A stretch of DNA of 64,000 nt from Flavicella marina (lineage in GTDB: Bacteria > Bacteroidota > Bacteroidia > Flavobacteriales > Flavobacteriaceae), in NCBI RefSeq assembly GCF_009193215.1, contig NZ_VYVA01000001.1, positions 1,116,001-1,180,000 of the forward strand, in the 5' to 3' direction. Positions within the stretch are counted from its first letter, which is position 1. Every line of letters begins with the position of its first letter. Below are positions 1 through 9,817 of this stretch, one piece after another. The notes below the pieces were generated by a model. That model had not been told where the DNA came from, searched no databases, and saw nothing but the letters and a program-made list of their open reading frames with translations. A program made the position numbers and the translations under genes.

Positions 1-3000
1 ATCCTTATGAAGCCCTTCTTCTAGGTTTATAACAGCTTTATTATTATTTACTTTGTATTGAATATCTGTGAGTGCATCATAGATGTATACATCTCTGTTA
101 ATGTGTTGCCATTCATCTATTGTCAACGTAACTTCTTGTTTCTGAGCAACCGTAATGGTTAAAGGAACACGTAAATCATCAGTAATAGATTGAATTCCAG
201 CAATAATATATTTGTCGTCATTATTGTCAAACTCCCAGTACATATCTGTTTCTCCTAAATCGTAGATGTTAGAGTCGAACCCTTTGTTATATGCAAAAGA
301 ATTAGCTTCATGAAATGAAATTCCAATTTGACGATGGATCATTGTTTCTTCTTTGTTTCTATAATCAATACCTAATTTAATGATTGGCAATTTATTTTCA
401 GATACATCTTTTTCTAATTTTTTGGATTTACTATTTTGTTTAAAAAATATAGAATCATCTCCTTCGGTAATATATTCTCTTTGACTGTTGTTAAATACAA
501 TAGGGCCACCATCAATATCACCACCAATAAAGAATCCTTGCCCTATAGCTATATATGCTTTAGGTTCTTTATAGTTTCCTTCTCCTACACCTGAGGTTCC
601 ATTGTTATCGTTACTATCGTTTTCTGGGCTATTTGCGGCCAATCCCATAGCTCTATTTCTTGTAGCATATCCACCTATATAGCCAGCGAAATTGTGTCCA
701 CTTTGATCTTCTTCACCATTTGCACTTTCTTGGTGTTCCCAAAAATAGAGTGTTCCGGTTATCGAATTTATGTTGTCTTCAATGAATTTATTTACGTTAA
801 TTGCTGAAGCATATGGATTCCCTACCAAATAAGTTTCATAACCACCAATGTTTGTTGGAGTAGATAAATTACCATCTTTAGGGGAACCAACAAATATGTA
901 GTTTTGTGCTTTTCCTGGACCTTTGAATATAAAGCCATCGGTTTCTGGTATGGTGCCATCTTTTCCTTTTTGTTTCCAATTAGATCTATTTCCATCTCCT
1001 GCCGCATAGGTATATATCCAATATTCAGCTAAAGATATAGGCGTATTATTTGTTTTATCATAACTACCATCATAGCCACCTATAAAATAAATATCTTTGG
1101 CAATGGTATTCGAAATTGAACTCGATTCATCTATGGGGTTTGTTCCGTCTTTTAAAACACTTGATAAAGTGAAACTTGAAGCTCCAACTGTATTTACAGG
1201 TGAACTCATATAATTGTATCTATATGTACTTGGAACCGTAGAATTTTGTTCAACCAATAGTTTTCCACTACCAAATGTTTGTTTTGTATTTGTATGGGTT
1301 TGTATAAGCTGCGAAGTACCTATCAAACGTATTTCATCGTTTGTATTTGTGATGTTAATATCATTTGTAACAACCAATAAGTTGTCTGTTACAGAGAATT
1401 TACTGTTGTTGTTTACCGCCAATCGTCTAGCACTAAACCTAGTATTTTTATGATTGTAATTTTCACTAATAAACACATATCTCGATCTATCAGGAGTTCC
1501 ATTCGTCCAAATAGAATTAATTTTCGAAGTTACATCTATTCTATGCAAGCCAAGTTGAATGTTTGCCTCAGAATCTGCATCTGTAATTTCAGAAATTAAT
1601 GGGTCTTCCGGGTGTCTTTCAGGTCCGCCTAACTCTAATACTCGATAGGGGTCTAAGTTTTGATCTACAAAAACTACCCATTCATTGATCGTATAAGTTG
1701 GATTAGGAATCAAAACTTCGTCAATTCTAACATAAGAAGTATTGTCTTTTATTGCTTCAATTGCATCATATCTATTTGCCCAAGAATTTGTGTCGTTTGT
1801 GGTGGATAATGTTATAATATCATTTTCACCGAAAAAGTTTGTGAGTTCATTGTTGTAAATTTCTAAGCTATTGAAGTTTATATTTGTAATCGTATTTGCA
1901 GTATTACTTATCAATACAGATTGTCCCGGGTTTAATGTAGCATCTATTGTAAGCGTTACATCAGGTATTACATCTGATTGGTCACCTGTTTTGTTCGTGT
2001 ATAATTGCACCTTAACAAGGTTATTAGCGATACTATTTTTGTCATCTATATTGGTTATTTCAATCCATTTTTCTGAACCAAATTGATAGATTTGTGTGAT
2101 CATAGCCGTACCAGTACTGTTTGGGTCAAACGCAATTACTGTAGCGGTATCTGAAACATGATTTGGCAACCCAACAGCATCAACAATAGCTTTATTTATA
2201 AGGTTACCTATGACTCCATTGTCAACTACTGCATCAAAAGTCACCGTCATAGTCTCTCCTGGTTTTAGTAAAATACCATTTTCAACGGTTACCATATATC
2301 TTGGTGCATTAGCATCGTTTGTAATTTGTTCTTGCTCTATCGGATAAGTTATGTATTCGTAATTAATAGTATAGGTGAGACTAGAAACTCTATTGTCTGT
2401 TCTACGGGTGTCTCTGTCTTCTGACCAGATGAATTCAAAAAGTCCTACTGCTGATCCAGAAATAGTTTTTGGACCTTGACTTACGTCATAAGTTCCTGGA
2501 CTATTTGGAAGTCCTAAATCGTCTCCAAAATCTAGATCGTAAACGGTTCCGTTTGGGTGGGTAGCTTTCATATCTATTTCACTGATATTACTACTATTGA
2601 TAGCTTCTCCACGTACAGTGAAACTATAGTCTATCAACGTTGCATTCGCAGGTATCTTACCTGTAGTATCATCTGTTATGGTTACAGGATTTCTTCCGTT
2701 TACATTGAAAGGTCCAAGGTTTTCTGAAGTATAAGTACCAGTTTTGACCCCAGAGTTTGTTGGAAATGTTTTTTTCGCCGTACCGTCAATATATGTGATA
2801 CCATTCGGTAAAATATCTTCTAAAGTAACATTCATCGCATTTATAGCTCCAGTGTTTTTAACTAGAATGGTGTAGCTAATAGTGTCTCCGGCCATAACAT
2901 TTCCAGATGGATATGCTGTTTTGGTTACTTCTAATTCAGGTGCATCACCTATAAATACTGAAAAAGTTGCTTTGTTTGAATTTGCTAAATTATCATCTCG

Positions 3001-4005
3001 CACTCTAAAATTGATGGTTGAACTTCCAGAAAAATTATTTTCAGGAGTAAAGATTATATTTCCGTTTGCATCTACATCATAGGTTCCCTCTCCAGCAATA
3101 ATTAAAGGACTTCCAGGTTCGCCAAAATTGGTAGGATCTTTAGGGTCTAAAATTACAATCGTAGAGGTGTTTATGTTGTTTTCAGGATCGCTAGATCCAT
3201 CCAATAAATTTATTGAGTTTGTTGGAGTGTTTAATTCAGAATTAGTTGAATGATCTATAACAACAGGAGGGTTGTTTACTTCAACAACATACGGGTTTCC
3301 AAACACCACTTCTCCTAAAAATCCTATTGAAATATTTCTTGTTGTGACCGGCTCATTGTTATTTCTACCTAGGGTAATGTCTACAACACCTACATTCTCA
3401 TAATTTACTCTCACAATAGATCTATGTGAGGTAGGATCTATGCCTTGGTCTGTTTCATCGGCATCACTTTCAAATCGGATGGAGTTAGGCACTAATCCTT
3501 GGCTTGTAGTAATGATTGTACCCGGTGCATTTTGAGCTGCTAGTTCATAACTTTTAGGAACGATCACTTCTGCCCACTCACCAGCATCTAAATCTATGAT
3601 TTCTAAAGTATAAGAATCTAAGGGGTAAAGTACAGCGTTTTCTATATCAGCATCTGCAGTTCCACCAACAATAAATTCGATTCTCCAACGAACCGATTCA
3701 TTCGGGGTGTCATATGTAATTGTAGGCTCAAATCTATTATCGTTATTTTGAGAAACATCAATATCACTTACAATTGGCGAACCGCTAAAAGAGACAATTG
3801 TAACTAAGGCATCTACTCCTAGTTCTCCTAAATTAGAAGAGGTTTCTACGTTCTTTATTAAGTATACGGCACCAGGTTCATTCGCAGTTCCTTTTTTTAA
3901 TGTTTGCGTATTTGGGAAAACAGGATTTGACTGTGCACCTAAATGCATCACACTCAAAAAAAGTAAGGTGAATATTGTTGTGGTTATTTTGGTAAATGTT
4001 TTCAT
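1..4005 (-). CDS. Large secreted DUF11 / lamin-tail surface protein, C-terminus beyond left edge
   Basis: An open frame of 1335 codons runs from an ATG at 4005 to the left edge without a stop, so the C-terminus is missing. The N-terminus is a clear Sec signal peptide (MKTFTKITTTIFTLLFLSVM, then cleavage near LGAQS). Around residues 350-420 there is a DUF11-like repeat (an ELEVTKTAYPSG start with VKNTGAINA and a DILPNGITYIDG stretch). A cadherin-like segment precedes it. Around residue 630 a lamin-tail-like segment begins (MITQIYQFGSEKWIEITNID). The distal part (GNPYASAINV, a late CBM-like beta-rich region) resembles the pre-CTD region of T9SS cargo. I infer a cell-surface or secreted protein exported by T9SS, but the sorting domain itself lies outside the window. 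Substrate or partner unknown. Confidence 0.8.
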   Translation of the reverse strand, partial: MKTFTKITTTIFTLLFLSVMHLGAQSNPVFPNTQTLKKGTANEPGAVYLIKNVETSSNLGELGVDALVTIVSFSGSPIVSDIDVSQNNDNRFEPTITYDTPNESVRWRIEFIVGGTADADIENAVLYPLDSYTLEIIDLDAGEWAEVIVPKSYELAAQNAPGTIITTSQGLVPNSIRFESDADETDQGIDPTSHRSIVRVNYENVGVVDITLGRNNNEPVTTRNISIGFLGEVVFGNPYVVEVNNPPVVIDHSTNSELNTPTNSINLLDGSSDPENNINTSTIVILDPKDPTNFGEPGSPLIIAGEGTYDVDANGNIIFTPENNFSGSSTINFRVRDDNLANSNKATFSVFIGDAPELEVTKTAYPSGNVMAGDTISYTILVKNTGAINAMNVTLEDILPNGITYIDGTAKKTFPTNSGVKTGTYTSENLGPFNVNGRNPVTITDDTTGKIPANATLIDYSFTVRGEAINSSNISEIDMKATHPNGTVYDLDFGDDLGLPNSPGTYDVSQGPKTISGSAVGLFEFIWSEDRDTRRTDNRVSSLTYTINYEYITYPIEQEQITNDANAPRYMVTVENGILLKPGETMTVTFDAVVDNGVIGNLINKAIVDAVGLPNHVSDTATVIAFDPNSTGTAMITQIYQFGSEKWIEITNIDDKNSIANNLVKVQLYTNKTGDQSDVIPDVTLTIDATLNPGQSVLISNTANTITNINFNSLEIYNNELTNFFGENDIITLSTTNDTNSWANRYDAIEAIKDNTSYVRIDEVLIPNPTYTINEWVVFVDQNLDPYRVLELGGPERHPEDPLISEITDADSEANIQLGLHRIDVTSKINSIWTNGTPDRSRYVFISENYNHKNTRFSARRLAVNNNSKFSVTDNLLVVTNDINITNTNDEIRLIGTSQLIQTHTNTKQTFGSGKLLVEQNSTVPSTYRYNYMSSPVNTVGASSFTLSSVLKDGTNPIDESSSISNTIAKDIYFIGGYDGSYDKTNNTPISLAEYWIYTYAAGDGNRSNWKQKGKDGTIPETDGFIFKGPGKAQNYIFVGSPKDGNLSTPTNIGGYETYLVGNPYASAINVNKFIEDNINSITGTLYFWEHQESANGEEDQSGHNFAGYIGGYATRNRAMGLAANSPENDSNDNNGTSGVGEGNYKEPKAYIAIGQGFFIGGDIDGGPIVFNNSQREYITEGDDSIFFKQNSKSKKLEKDVSENKLPIIKLGIDYRNKEETMIHRQIGISFHEANSFAYNKGFDSNIYDLGETDMYWEFDNNDDKYIIAGIQSITDDLRVPLTITVAQKQEVTLTIDEWQHINRDVYIYDALTDIQYKVNNNKAVINLEEGLHKD

Positions 4006-4340
4006 TACGAAAATTATTTTTTTAGCTAGTTGTGTTTTTAGTTGCTTTGTTAAAAGCGTTCTTTTTTAAATGTTTTTTACACAAAATCAACCTGAGTTCC
4101 CGTTCAAAAAACGCTATATTTCATGCTTTTTGTTCAAGAAAACAGTTCAGTTTTACACTAAAGATATGGGTGGTAATAATGTGTAAATAGCTAAAAATGA
4201 GTGATACGCATAAATTTTCAGGTGAAGTGTCTTAAATAGCAGGTAAAAAAAATCCCAGAGTTACAATAACCCTGGGATTTTCTAATATTTGGAAATATTT
4301 CGTTTTTGGAAATATAATCGTTCTCGAACTGAAAGTTTTT
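4006..4340. other. Intergenic region
   Basis: This 335-base gap lies between two minus-strand genes. It holds the upstream region of the large secreted protein (from 4006 rightwards) and the terminator hairpin of the DjlA-like gene at 4245-4283. No conserved open frame, tRNA or repeat was seen in it. Confidence 0.6.
4245..4283 (-). terminator. Rho-independent terminator of the DjlA-like gene
   Basis: A-rich tract, then AATCCCAG, a short loop, and CTGGGATTTT form a stem flanked by A and T runs. It lies about 60 bases past the stop of the minus-strand DjlA-like gene. Confidence 0.75.
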
Positions 4341-5084
4341 TTAAAGTCCTCTTTCTTTTTTAATTTTTTCGTAAGCTTCTTGAATCTTTAAGAATTTTTC
4401 TTCAGCTCCTTTTAAATGTTCATCACCTAGATGTTTTACTTTATCTGGATGGTGTTTTTTGACCATTTTTCTATATGCAGCTTTGATTTCTTTATCGGTT
4501 GCAGATTTTTCGATTTCCAAAATTTTATAGGCACTTTCGGCATTTTCATAAAACATAGCTTTGATCGATTCAAAATCATAAGCATTGATACTTAAATACC
4601 CTGAAATTTTATGCAACATACTCAATTCGTCAGGCGTAATAATTTCATCGGCTTTTGCTAATGCAAATAAATAATGCATCAATTGTAAACGCGAAGCATG
4701 TTGCATTTGTTGACGAATTTGCAAAGAGATTTGTCGAACCGAAACATCGTTATTTTTGATGATACCTCTAAACAATCGAAAAGCGTGATTTGCTCTTTCT
4801 TTACCGTACATTTTCAAGAAGTAAGCACGCACAAAATCTAATTCTCTTTGATCGATTTTTCCGTCTGCTTTAATCACAAAGGAAGAAAGAATCAACAAAC
4901 TGATTTCAAAATCACCCGAATGTGTTTCGTTGTCGTGATCTTGCGCTTGTTGTCTAAAATCTTGAATATCTCTTTTGGTAAAACCATCAATTGAATTTCC
5001 TATTACATAACCTAAAAGCGCACCTATTGGACCTCCAAAAGACCAACCTAATGCTGCTCCTAAGAATTTTGTAAAATTTGCCAT
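4341..5084 (-). CDS. djlA: TerB / DnaJ-domain co-chaperone, DjlA-like
   Basis: The 247-residue protein begins with a glycine-rich hydrophobic segment (GAALGWSFGGPIGALLGYVIG), which is likely a membrane anchor as in DjlA. Residues about 60-170 form a TerB-like helical domain (LLILSSFVIKADGKIDQREL and ALAKADEIITPDELSML). A J-domain occupies the C-terminal 65 residues, with the HPD tripeptide in KKHHPDKVKH that stimulates the ATPase of DnaK. The order anchor-TerB-J matches DjlA-type membrane co-chaperones. A terminator follows. The neighbouring genes show no functional link. The gene symbol rests on domain order only. Confidence 0.85.
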   Translation of the reverse strand: MANFTKFLGAALGWSFGGPIGALLGYVIGNSIDGFTKRDIQDFRQQAQDHDNETHSGDFEISLLILSSFVIKADGKIDQRELDFVRAYFLKMYGKERANHAFRLFRGIIKNNDVSVRQISLQIRQQMQHASRLQLMHYLFALAKADEIITPDELSMLHKISGYLSINAYDFESIKAMFYENAESAYKILEIEKSATDKEIKAAYRKMVKKHHPDKVKHLGDEHLKGAEEKFLKIQEAYEKIKKERGL

Positions 5085-5229
5085 TTTAATTTTTTATTTA
5101 ATTACAAAGATACTTTTTATAGAAATGTATCATCGGTTCGAAGCGTTAATATAGTCTTAAAGAACCGTTGATTCAGGAGGTATATAATAATTTTAAATGC
5201 GCATCAATGAAATCTATGATACGACAATG

Positions 5230-5257
5230 TTGTTATGCAATTCAATACGTATCTTTG
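5230..5257 (+). promoter_or_regulatory. Bacteroidetes-type promoter of the bacilliredoxin gene
   Basis: A TTG at 5230-5232 is separated by 17 bases from TATCTTTG at 5250-5257, matching the Bacteroidetes -33 / -7 pattern (TTTG ... TAnnTTTG). The start codon is at 5293. Confidence 0.7.
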
Positions 5258-5292
5258 CACTGTAAAAGTTTAATATTCAAAAAATAATATAT

Positions 5293-5706
5293 ATGTATCC
5301 ACAAGAATTAACAGCGCCTATGGAAGCGCAATTGGTACAGGCAGGATTTTCAGCCTTGAAAACTCCAGAAGAAGTTGAAAACACATTGAAATTAGAAGGA
5401 TCTACGTTGGTAGTGGTGAACTCTGTATGTGGGTGTGCTGCAGGAACAGCAAGACCTGGTGTTATTGCTTCATTAGAAGGAGAAGCAAAACCAACAAATT
5501 TAGTAACTGTTTTTGCAGGTGTTGATGGTGCTGCTGTTGGTAAAGCTAGAGAATTTATGGTTCCTTTTCCTCCATCATCTCCAGCGGTTGCTTTGTTCAA
5601 AGATGGTCAGTTGGTGCACATGTTAGAACGTCATCATATCGAAGGTAGATCTGCTGAAATGATTGCTGATCACTTGAAAGAAGCATATACGGCTTACTGT
5701 AAATAA
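5293..5706 (+). CDS. brxB: BrxA/BrxB family bacilliredoxin (DUF1094)
   Basis: The 137-residue protein matches the YphP/YqiW family in length and in its CGC active-site motif ([14 protein letters not shown], about residues 44-57), in the order after a first beta strand that is diagnostic of bacilliredoxins. In Firmicutes these proteins remove bacillithiol from oxidised protein cysteines, acting in the cytosol as a thioredoxin-fold disulfide reductase or isomerase. Whether this flavobacterium makes bacillithiol cannot be told from the window. It stands alone, with its own promoter (5230-5257) and a bidirectional terminator right after it. No signal peptide. Confidence 0.9.
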   Translation: MYPQELTAPMEAQLVQAGFSALKTPEEVENTLKLEGSTLVVVNSVCGCAAGTARPGVIASLEGEAKPTNLVTVFAGVDGAAVGKAREFMVPFPPSSPAVALFKDGQLVHMLERHHIEGRSAEMIADHLKEAYTAYCK

Positions 5707-5721
5707 ACACAGTTTATATCA

Positions 5722-5758
5722 TAAAAAAAGCACCTTAATTTAAGGTGCTTTTTTTATG
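5722..5758. terminator. Bidirectional terminator between converging genes
   Basis: AAAAAAAGCACCTTAA and TTAAGGTGCTTTTTTT form a near-perfect stem with A and T runs on both sides. It serves the plus-strand bacilliredoxin gene and the minus-strand gene ending at 5776. Confidence 0.9.
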
Positions 5759-5775
5759 ATATTGTGTCTGTATTC

Positions 5776-6282
5776 TTAGAATTGTTTACCGATAGAAATA
5801 CCGACTCTAGGTACAATTCCTGGTGAATAGTCTGTGTTGAATAAATTTCTTCCAATACCGGCATGTAAGTCAGCGACAAAACCATTTACCGAGATAAATT
5901 TTCCACCGAAACCTAGTCCAAGTGCAAAATCAGTATAAGTAGCACTCTCGCCAACTTCAAGCTGATCTGAATTTTTATCACCTCTGTTTAATGAACCAAA
6001 AAATTCACCATAGTAATCGAAATTCCCTCGACTAAAAAAACGTTGTCTGTAATAAGGCGACAAAGAAAACTCCTGCTCATATCTAAAACTAGCTGTGCTT
6101 TTTGCAAAATTAAATAAAACAGCAAGTCCTATAGAAGATTCAGGGTTTAAGTTATGTTCGTATGATACGTCTAATGCTAACAAAGCTAAAATATCAAAAA
6201 CATCTACTTTTATTTCGTTAGATTGTGCGTTTGCTTGTTTGAAAAATAATGCAAACAATAGAATCGGAATTATTTTTTTCAT
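5776..6282 (-). CDS. Small outer-membrane beta-barrel protein, function unknown
   Basis: The 168-residue protein has a signal peptide (MKKIIPILLFALFFKQANAQ) and then alternating hydrophobic/polar strands rich in aromatic residues (SIGLAVLFNFAKSTASFRYE, FALGLGFGGKFI), ending in a phenylalanine (SIGKQF), as expected for a beta-barrel sorted by the BAM complex. It resembles small DUF3575-like porin-fold proteins of Bacteroidetes, but I cannot assign a specific family. It converges on the bacilliredoxin gene and lies 68 bases downstream of the 1124-residue outer-membrane protein, so the two may be co-transcribed. Confidence 0.75.
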   Translation of the reverse strand: MKKIIPILLFALFFKQANAQSNEIKVDVFDILALLALDVSYEHNLNPESSIGLAVLFNFAKSTASFRYEQEFSLSPYYRQRFFSRGNFDYYGEFFGSLNRGDKNSDQLEVGESATYTDFALGLGFGGKFISVNGFVADLHAGIGRNLFNTDYSPGIVPRVGISIGKQF

Positions 6283-6350
6283 AGTGATGGGTCGATTTAT
6301 GAGGCAAATGTACTATATAAAAATGTAAAAATTCTTTTTCAAAAAAAAAA

Positions 6351-9300
6351 TTAGAAAACCGCACGCAGTTGAATACTACCTGTGTGTATGGTATTTGCAA
6401 ATTCACTTTTTCTACCGTTGTAGTTTAGGTTTAAGTGTAAGTAGCTTGTCAGTTTTTTTTGAGCTACTACATTCCAAACAAAATTGTCTCCTGGTTGCAA
6501 GCCTTCAAGCATTTCGTAACCGACAGGTGAATTACTGTTTCCTGTAAAGTTATTTTTGTATAAATTAAAATCAGCTACAAACGCTCCTTTATTAGGATGT
6601 GAAAATTGATACGCCGCTCCTAATTTATGCAGTTCTAAAGCGGTAATGCTAAAAGAATCGTTTTTGTCTTTGTATTCATAGTTTATAGAGAGGTTGCTAT
6701 TTAATGAAAAAGAATACATCAGCATTGGGTTAAGTTCGTTGCTATTGATTTTATAGATTCTATCTGCATAATTTTCGCTGTCACTGTCTATTTCTTTTTT
6801 GTTGATATTGATATCAATCAGCCAAAACGCTCCGATTTTATGTTGGAATTTTAATTGTCTTAGCAGGTTTTGATTTTCTTGAAAACCAATTCCCAAATTA
6901 TTTTTAGAACGCGTTTTAGAATAGGTGTAAGTGGTTGAATAATTTTGCAAGCCTCTTCTAAAAAAGAAACTGTTTTTTAAGGTTTCTAAGAGACCAATTA
7001 CAGAAGGATTGTTGGTGTCGAATGGATTCAAATCGAAACCAGATCCGGTTCTTGATTTCTTAGTATCGACAAGTATGTAAGATTGGTTAGAAAATTGCGA
7101 AACAAATTTTTTGAATCCTGTTTTTTGACTCCACGTAATCGCATTGATGTTAAACGCTTGGCTAAATTTTGTTTGATTGATGTTTATGTAATTTACTGTG
7201 GGTAAGGTAACCCTCAAATAATCTGCTTGGTCAGAGAATTTTGCAATTTCAAATTCTTCAAATTCTTGAATCCCATTTCCATTGTAATCAATCCAAGTAT
7301 AAAAACCTTGACCAGGTTCAGTTTTGACATATGCGAATTGTTGTTGCGGTGAGGTACCAGACGATGTTTCATAAATAGTCGCCCAATTTATAAAGTTTTT
7401 GAAAAGACGTTGGTTGTAATTTAGACGAGAGTTTAAGGCATTTGTGTTTTCTTGTAAAATATTATCGACGGTTCTGTAATTTATATACGCGCCAACTTGT
7501 GCATTTTTATGTTGTACCAATCGCGAGTTTATGTAGTAGGTGTTCGAGTTATTAACGCGTGTAATTGTATTGTTTTGAAGGCTATCATTGTGTCTCATAT
7601 TTACGCCAATCTTGGCATATACTTTTGTGCTATCCCCTACACCAAAATAGGCACCATAGCTTACAAACTTTTGACTCAATGCTGTGAGATTGTTCGTTGC
7701 GATTTCTGTTTGTTCGTTGTTTTCCGCTTCGAATAGAGCACCGATCCAGCTGTTGTTAAAATGTTTTTTTATACCTGCATTCGCTCTTAGAAATGAACCT
7801 TTTTCTATACTACCTTCATTTTTGAGGACACTAGCTTTTGCATACATTTCGGTTTTTTCTGTTTGGTACGTTCCTGTGAATTTGTGTTTGAATCCTTTAA
7901 AGGAATTTTGAAATGTAAGATTTTCAAAACGATAACTAAAATCAGTGTTTTTTTTGTTTGAGATAAGTAATTCTGTCCTTAAAAATTGTTGTGTACCTGA
8001 AGGGTTTTGTAGATTCCAATCTCTTGTAAACTCTACGTTGTAGATACGTTGAATGCTTGTAAAATCCTCCTGCAGTAAATCAAAATTAACAGCTGTTTTT
8101 ACCAACCATTTTTGATCGCTAAAGATTTGATTCCAACCCACTTTTGCAGCGACACCTTGATTGTTTTCGTTGTCTATTGAAGAAAATAAATTTTGATCGT
8201 TATTACTTAAGGCAACTTCACTATCTATTGAGGTTTTTTCAGAAGGAGAGTATTTTATTTTTGCTACAGCAACTTGAAGTTTTGAAGGAGCGACCAATTG
8301 AATGACTGGGGCATAACTTCCCATGTTTGGGCCAATATATTCAAATATTCTACCAATTGCAGTCGTGTTTGCTAATTGATAGCTACCCAGATTTTCTCCA
8401 ATCAAACTAAAAGTTACAGCATACAATTCGTCTTCTTCATTTTGAGAAAATTCAAATACTTCGGTGCCATTGATAGTTGTTTTTTTATATAAAATTTTGT
8501 TTTCATCATAGTCTGTAGGTACTGAACTTTCGGATATCATTTTTTGTGTGTCGTCACCAGCATTGGCCAATACTTCTTTTTGTTCTTCACTTAAGTTCTG
8601 TTGTAAAGGCTGATTTTTCGCATCACTTTCTGTATAAAAATACCCGCCAATTTCTAGCTTTTCACTTTTGTGTGTCGCTTTATTGTAACTCACAAAACGC
8701 GTATAATTTCTGTCTGAATATTGAAATTCAGCAACGATTCTCATGTTTGAAGTTATCGGATAAGTTGTGGTAAACGTAACTTCTGATGTGTTGTAATCAA
8801 TGGTATAGTCGTATTGTTCTCCTCTGCGAAGTGGAGTACCATTGATATATATGGTTTCGCTTCCGGATAGAATGACAATAAAATTTTCGCCGTTAGGACC
8901 TAACAGTTTGTAGGGTCCTTGGTTTCCGTCTATCCCGGTAAGTTCGTATCGATTGAATCGACCTCGTACCAAAGCACCCGAAGCTTTAAAGTGATTTTTA
9001 GCATCTGTATGTGTTGGGGTAACATCTACCGATAGTCCGGCAACTTTTTTGTCGAAAAGTAGAAAGTTTGTTTCGTTGTTGTTAAGGTTGATGTCTCCTG
9101 CTTTTAAACTCCATTGATTCGTAAATAATTCTATGAATACTCTATCAAATTCTTCAATTTGTTGTGAGTATCCATTTTTTTGGATTGGTATATTTGTATC
9201 CGAAATCGAAGCTTTCAGGGTGACATCATTCGATATTTTACCTGAAATTTGTAAGTCTAAACTAGAGTTAGTTACCGCATCTTGGTTGTTTCCGACCGTA

Positions 9301-9725
9301 ATTCCTCTTGCCAAACTACCCTGAGTATACAGTCCTTCAAAGGGTCTTCTTCCCTCACTTTTTTCATTTGAAATTCGATACATGTTTGAACGGTCGTTGC
9401 TATTATCAACGATGAGATTTTTGTTGGCTGGTGCAAAGGTCTGCGTTAAAAAGTCTGGATAAGCGGTGTAGTTTATCGTAATGTTTTGATACTTTTTGGC
9501 ATCTAGAACTAAGGTTGCAGTGTCAAAATCGATGGTGTATTGATCGGTTGGAATTTCTTTTCCGTTGTGTATGACTTTAAAATTTACAGGACTTATGCTA
9601 ACCGTCGCTATTTGAATACTATCTGAAGCAACTTTTATGTTTTGACTTTTAGAATTGGAAAAGGTTGTTTGTGCAGCACTGGACAAACAGAATAAAAATA
9701 TAAGTACGATTCCAACTTTTTTCAT
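6351..9725 (-). CDS. Large outer-membrane beta-barrel protein of unknown function (1124 aa)
   Basis: A signal peptide (MKKVGIVLIFLFCLSSAAQ) is followed by an N-terminal beta-sandwich region and a segment (YINGTPLRRGEQYDYTIDYN, about residues 290-320) that reads like an Ig-like or carboxypeptidase-regulatory fold. The rest is a long series of amphipathic strands ending in LRAVF, typical of a barrel with about twenty or more strands. Residues near 805 (IDYNGNGIQEFEEFE) look like a calcium-binding loop. It has no TonB-box plug domain that I can see, so it is not an ordinary SusC or TonB receptor. Function unknown; it may be a secretion or surface-assembly barrel. The small barrel gene follows it closely. 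Confidence 0.75.
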   Translation of the reverse strand: MKKVGIVLIFLFCLSSAAQTTFSNSKSQNIKVASDSIQIATVSISPVNFKVIHNGKEIPTDQYTIDFDTATLVLDAKKYQNITINYTAYPDFLTQTFAPANKNLIVDNSNDRSNMYRISNEKSEGRRPFEGLYTQGSLARGITVGNNQDAVTNSSLDLQISGKISNDVTLKASISDTNIPIQKNGYSQQIEEFDRVFIELFTNQWSLKAGDINLNNNETNFLLFDKKVAGLSVDVTPTHTDAKNHFKASGALVRGRFNRYELTGIDGNQGPYKLLGPNGENFIVILSGSETIYINGTPLRRGEQYDYTIDYNTSEVTFTTTYPITSNMRIVAEFQYSDRNYTRFVSYNKATHKSEKLEIGGYFYTESDAKNQPLQQNLSEEQKEVLANAGDDTQKMISESSVPTDYDENKILYKKTTINGTEVFEFSQNEEDELYAVTFSLIGENLGSYQLANTTAIGRIFEYIGPNMGSYAPVIQLVAPSKLQVAVAKIKYSPSEKTSIDSEVALSNNDQNLFSSIDNENNQGVAAKVGWNQIFSDQKWLVKTAVNFDLLQEDFTSIQRIYNVEFTRDWNLQNPSGTQQFLRTELLISNKKNTDFSYRFENLTFQNSFKGFKHKFTGTYQTEKTEMYAKASVLKNEGSIEKGSFLRANAGIKKHFNNSWIGALFEAENNEQTEIATNNLTALSQKFVSYGAYFGVGDSTKVYAKIGVNMRHNDSLQNNTITRVNNSNTYYINSRLVQHKNAQVGAYINYRTVDNILQENTNALNSRLNYNQRLFKNFINWATIYETSSGTSPQQQFAYVKTEPGQGFYTWIDYNGNGIQEFEEFEIAKFSDQADYLRVTLPTVNYININQTKFSQAFNINAITWSQKTGFKKFVSQFSNQSYILVDTKKSRTGSGFDLNPFDTNNPSVIGLLETLKNSFFFRRGLQNYSTTYTYSKTRSKNNLGIGFQENQNLLRQLKFQHKIGAFWLIDININKKEIDSDSENYADRIYKINSNELNPMLMYSFSLNSNLSINYEYKDKNDSFSITALELHKLGAAYQFSHPNKGAFVADFNLYKNNFTGNSNSPVGYEMLEGLQPGDNFVWNVVAQKKLTSYLHLNLNYNGRKSEFANTIHTGSIQLRAVF

Positions 9726-9817
9726 GAAGTATAATAACGTTCTGTATGTGAATTTAGTTTAAAATTTGTGATAGGACTTTAACGCACATTAGCAATTAAG
9801 TTCATCTCAGAATCATT

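Noticed and set aside
5277-5600. 107-codon minus-strand open frame over the bacilliredoxin gene
   Set aside because: It is the shadow of a clear DUF1094 protein and has no recognisable features.
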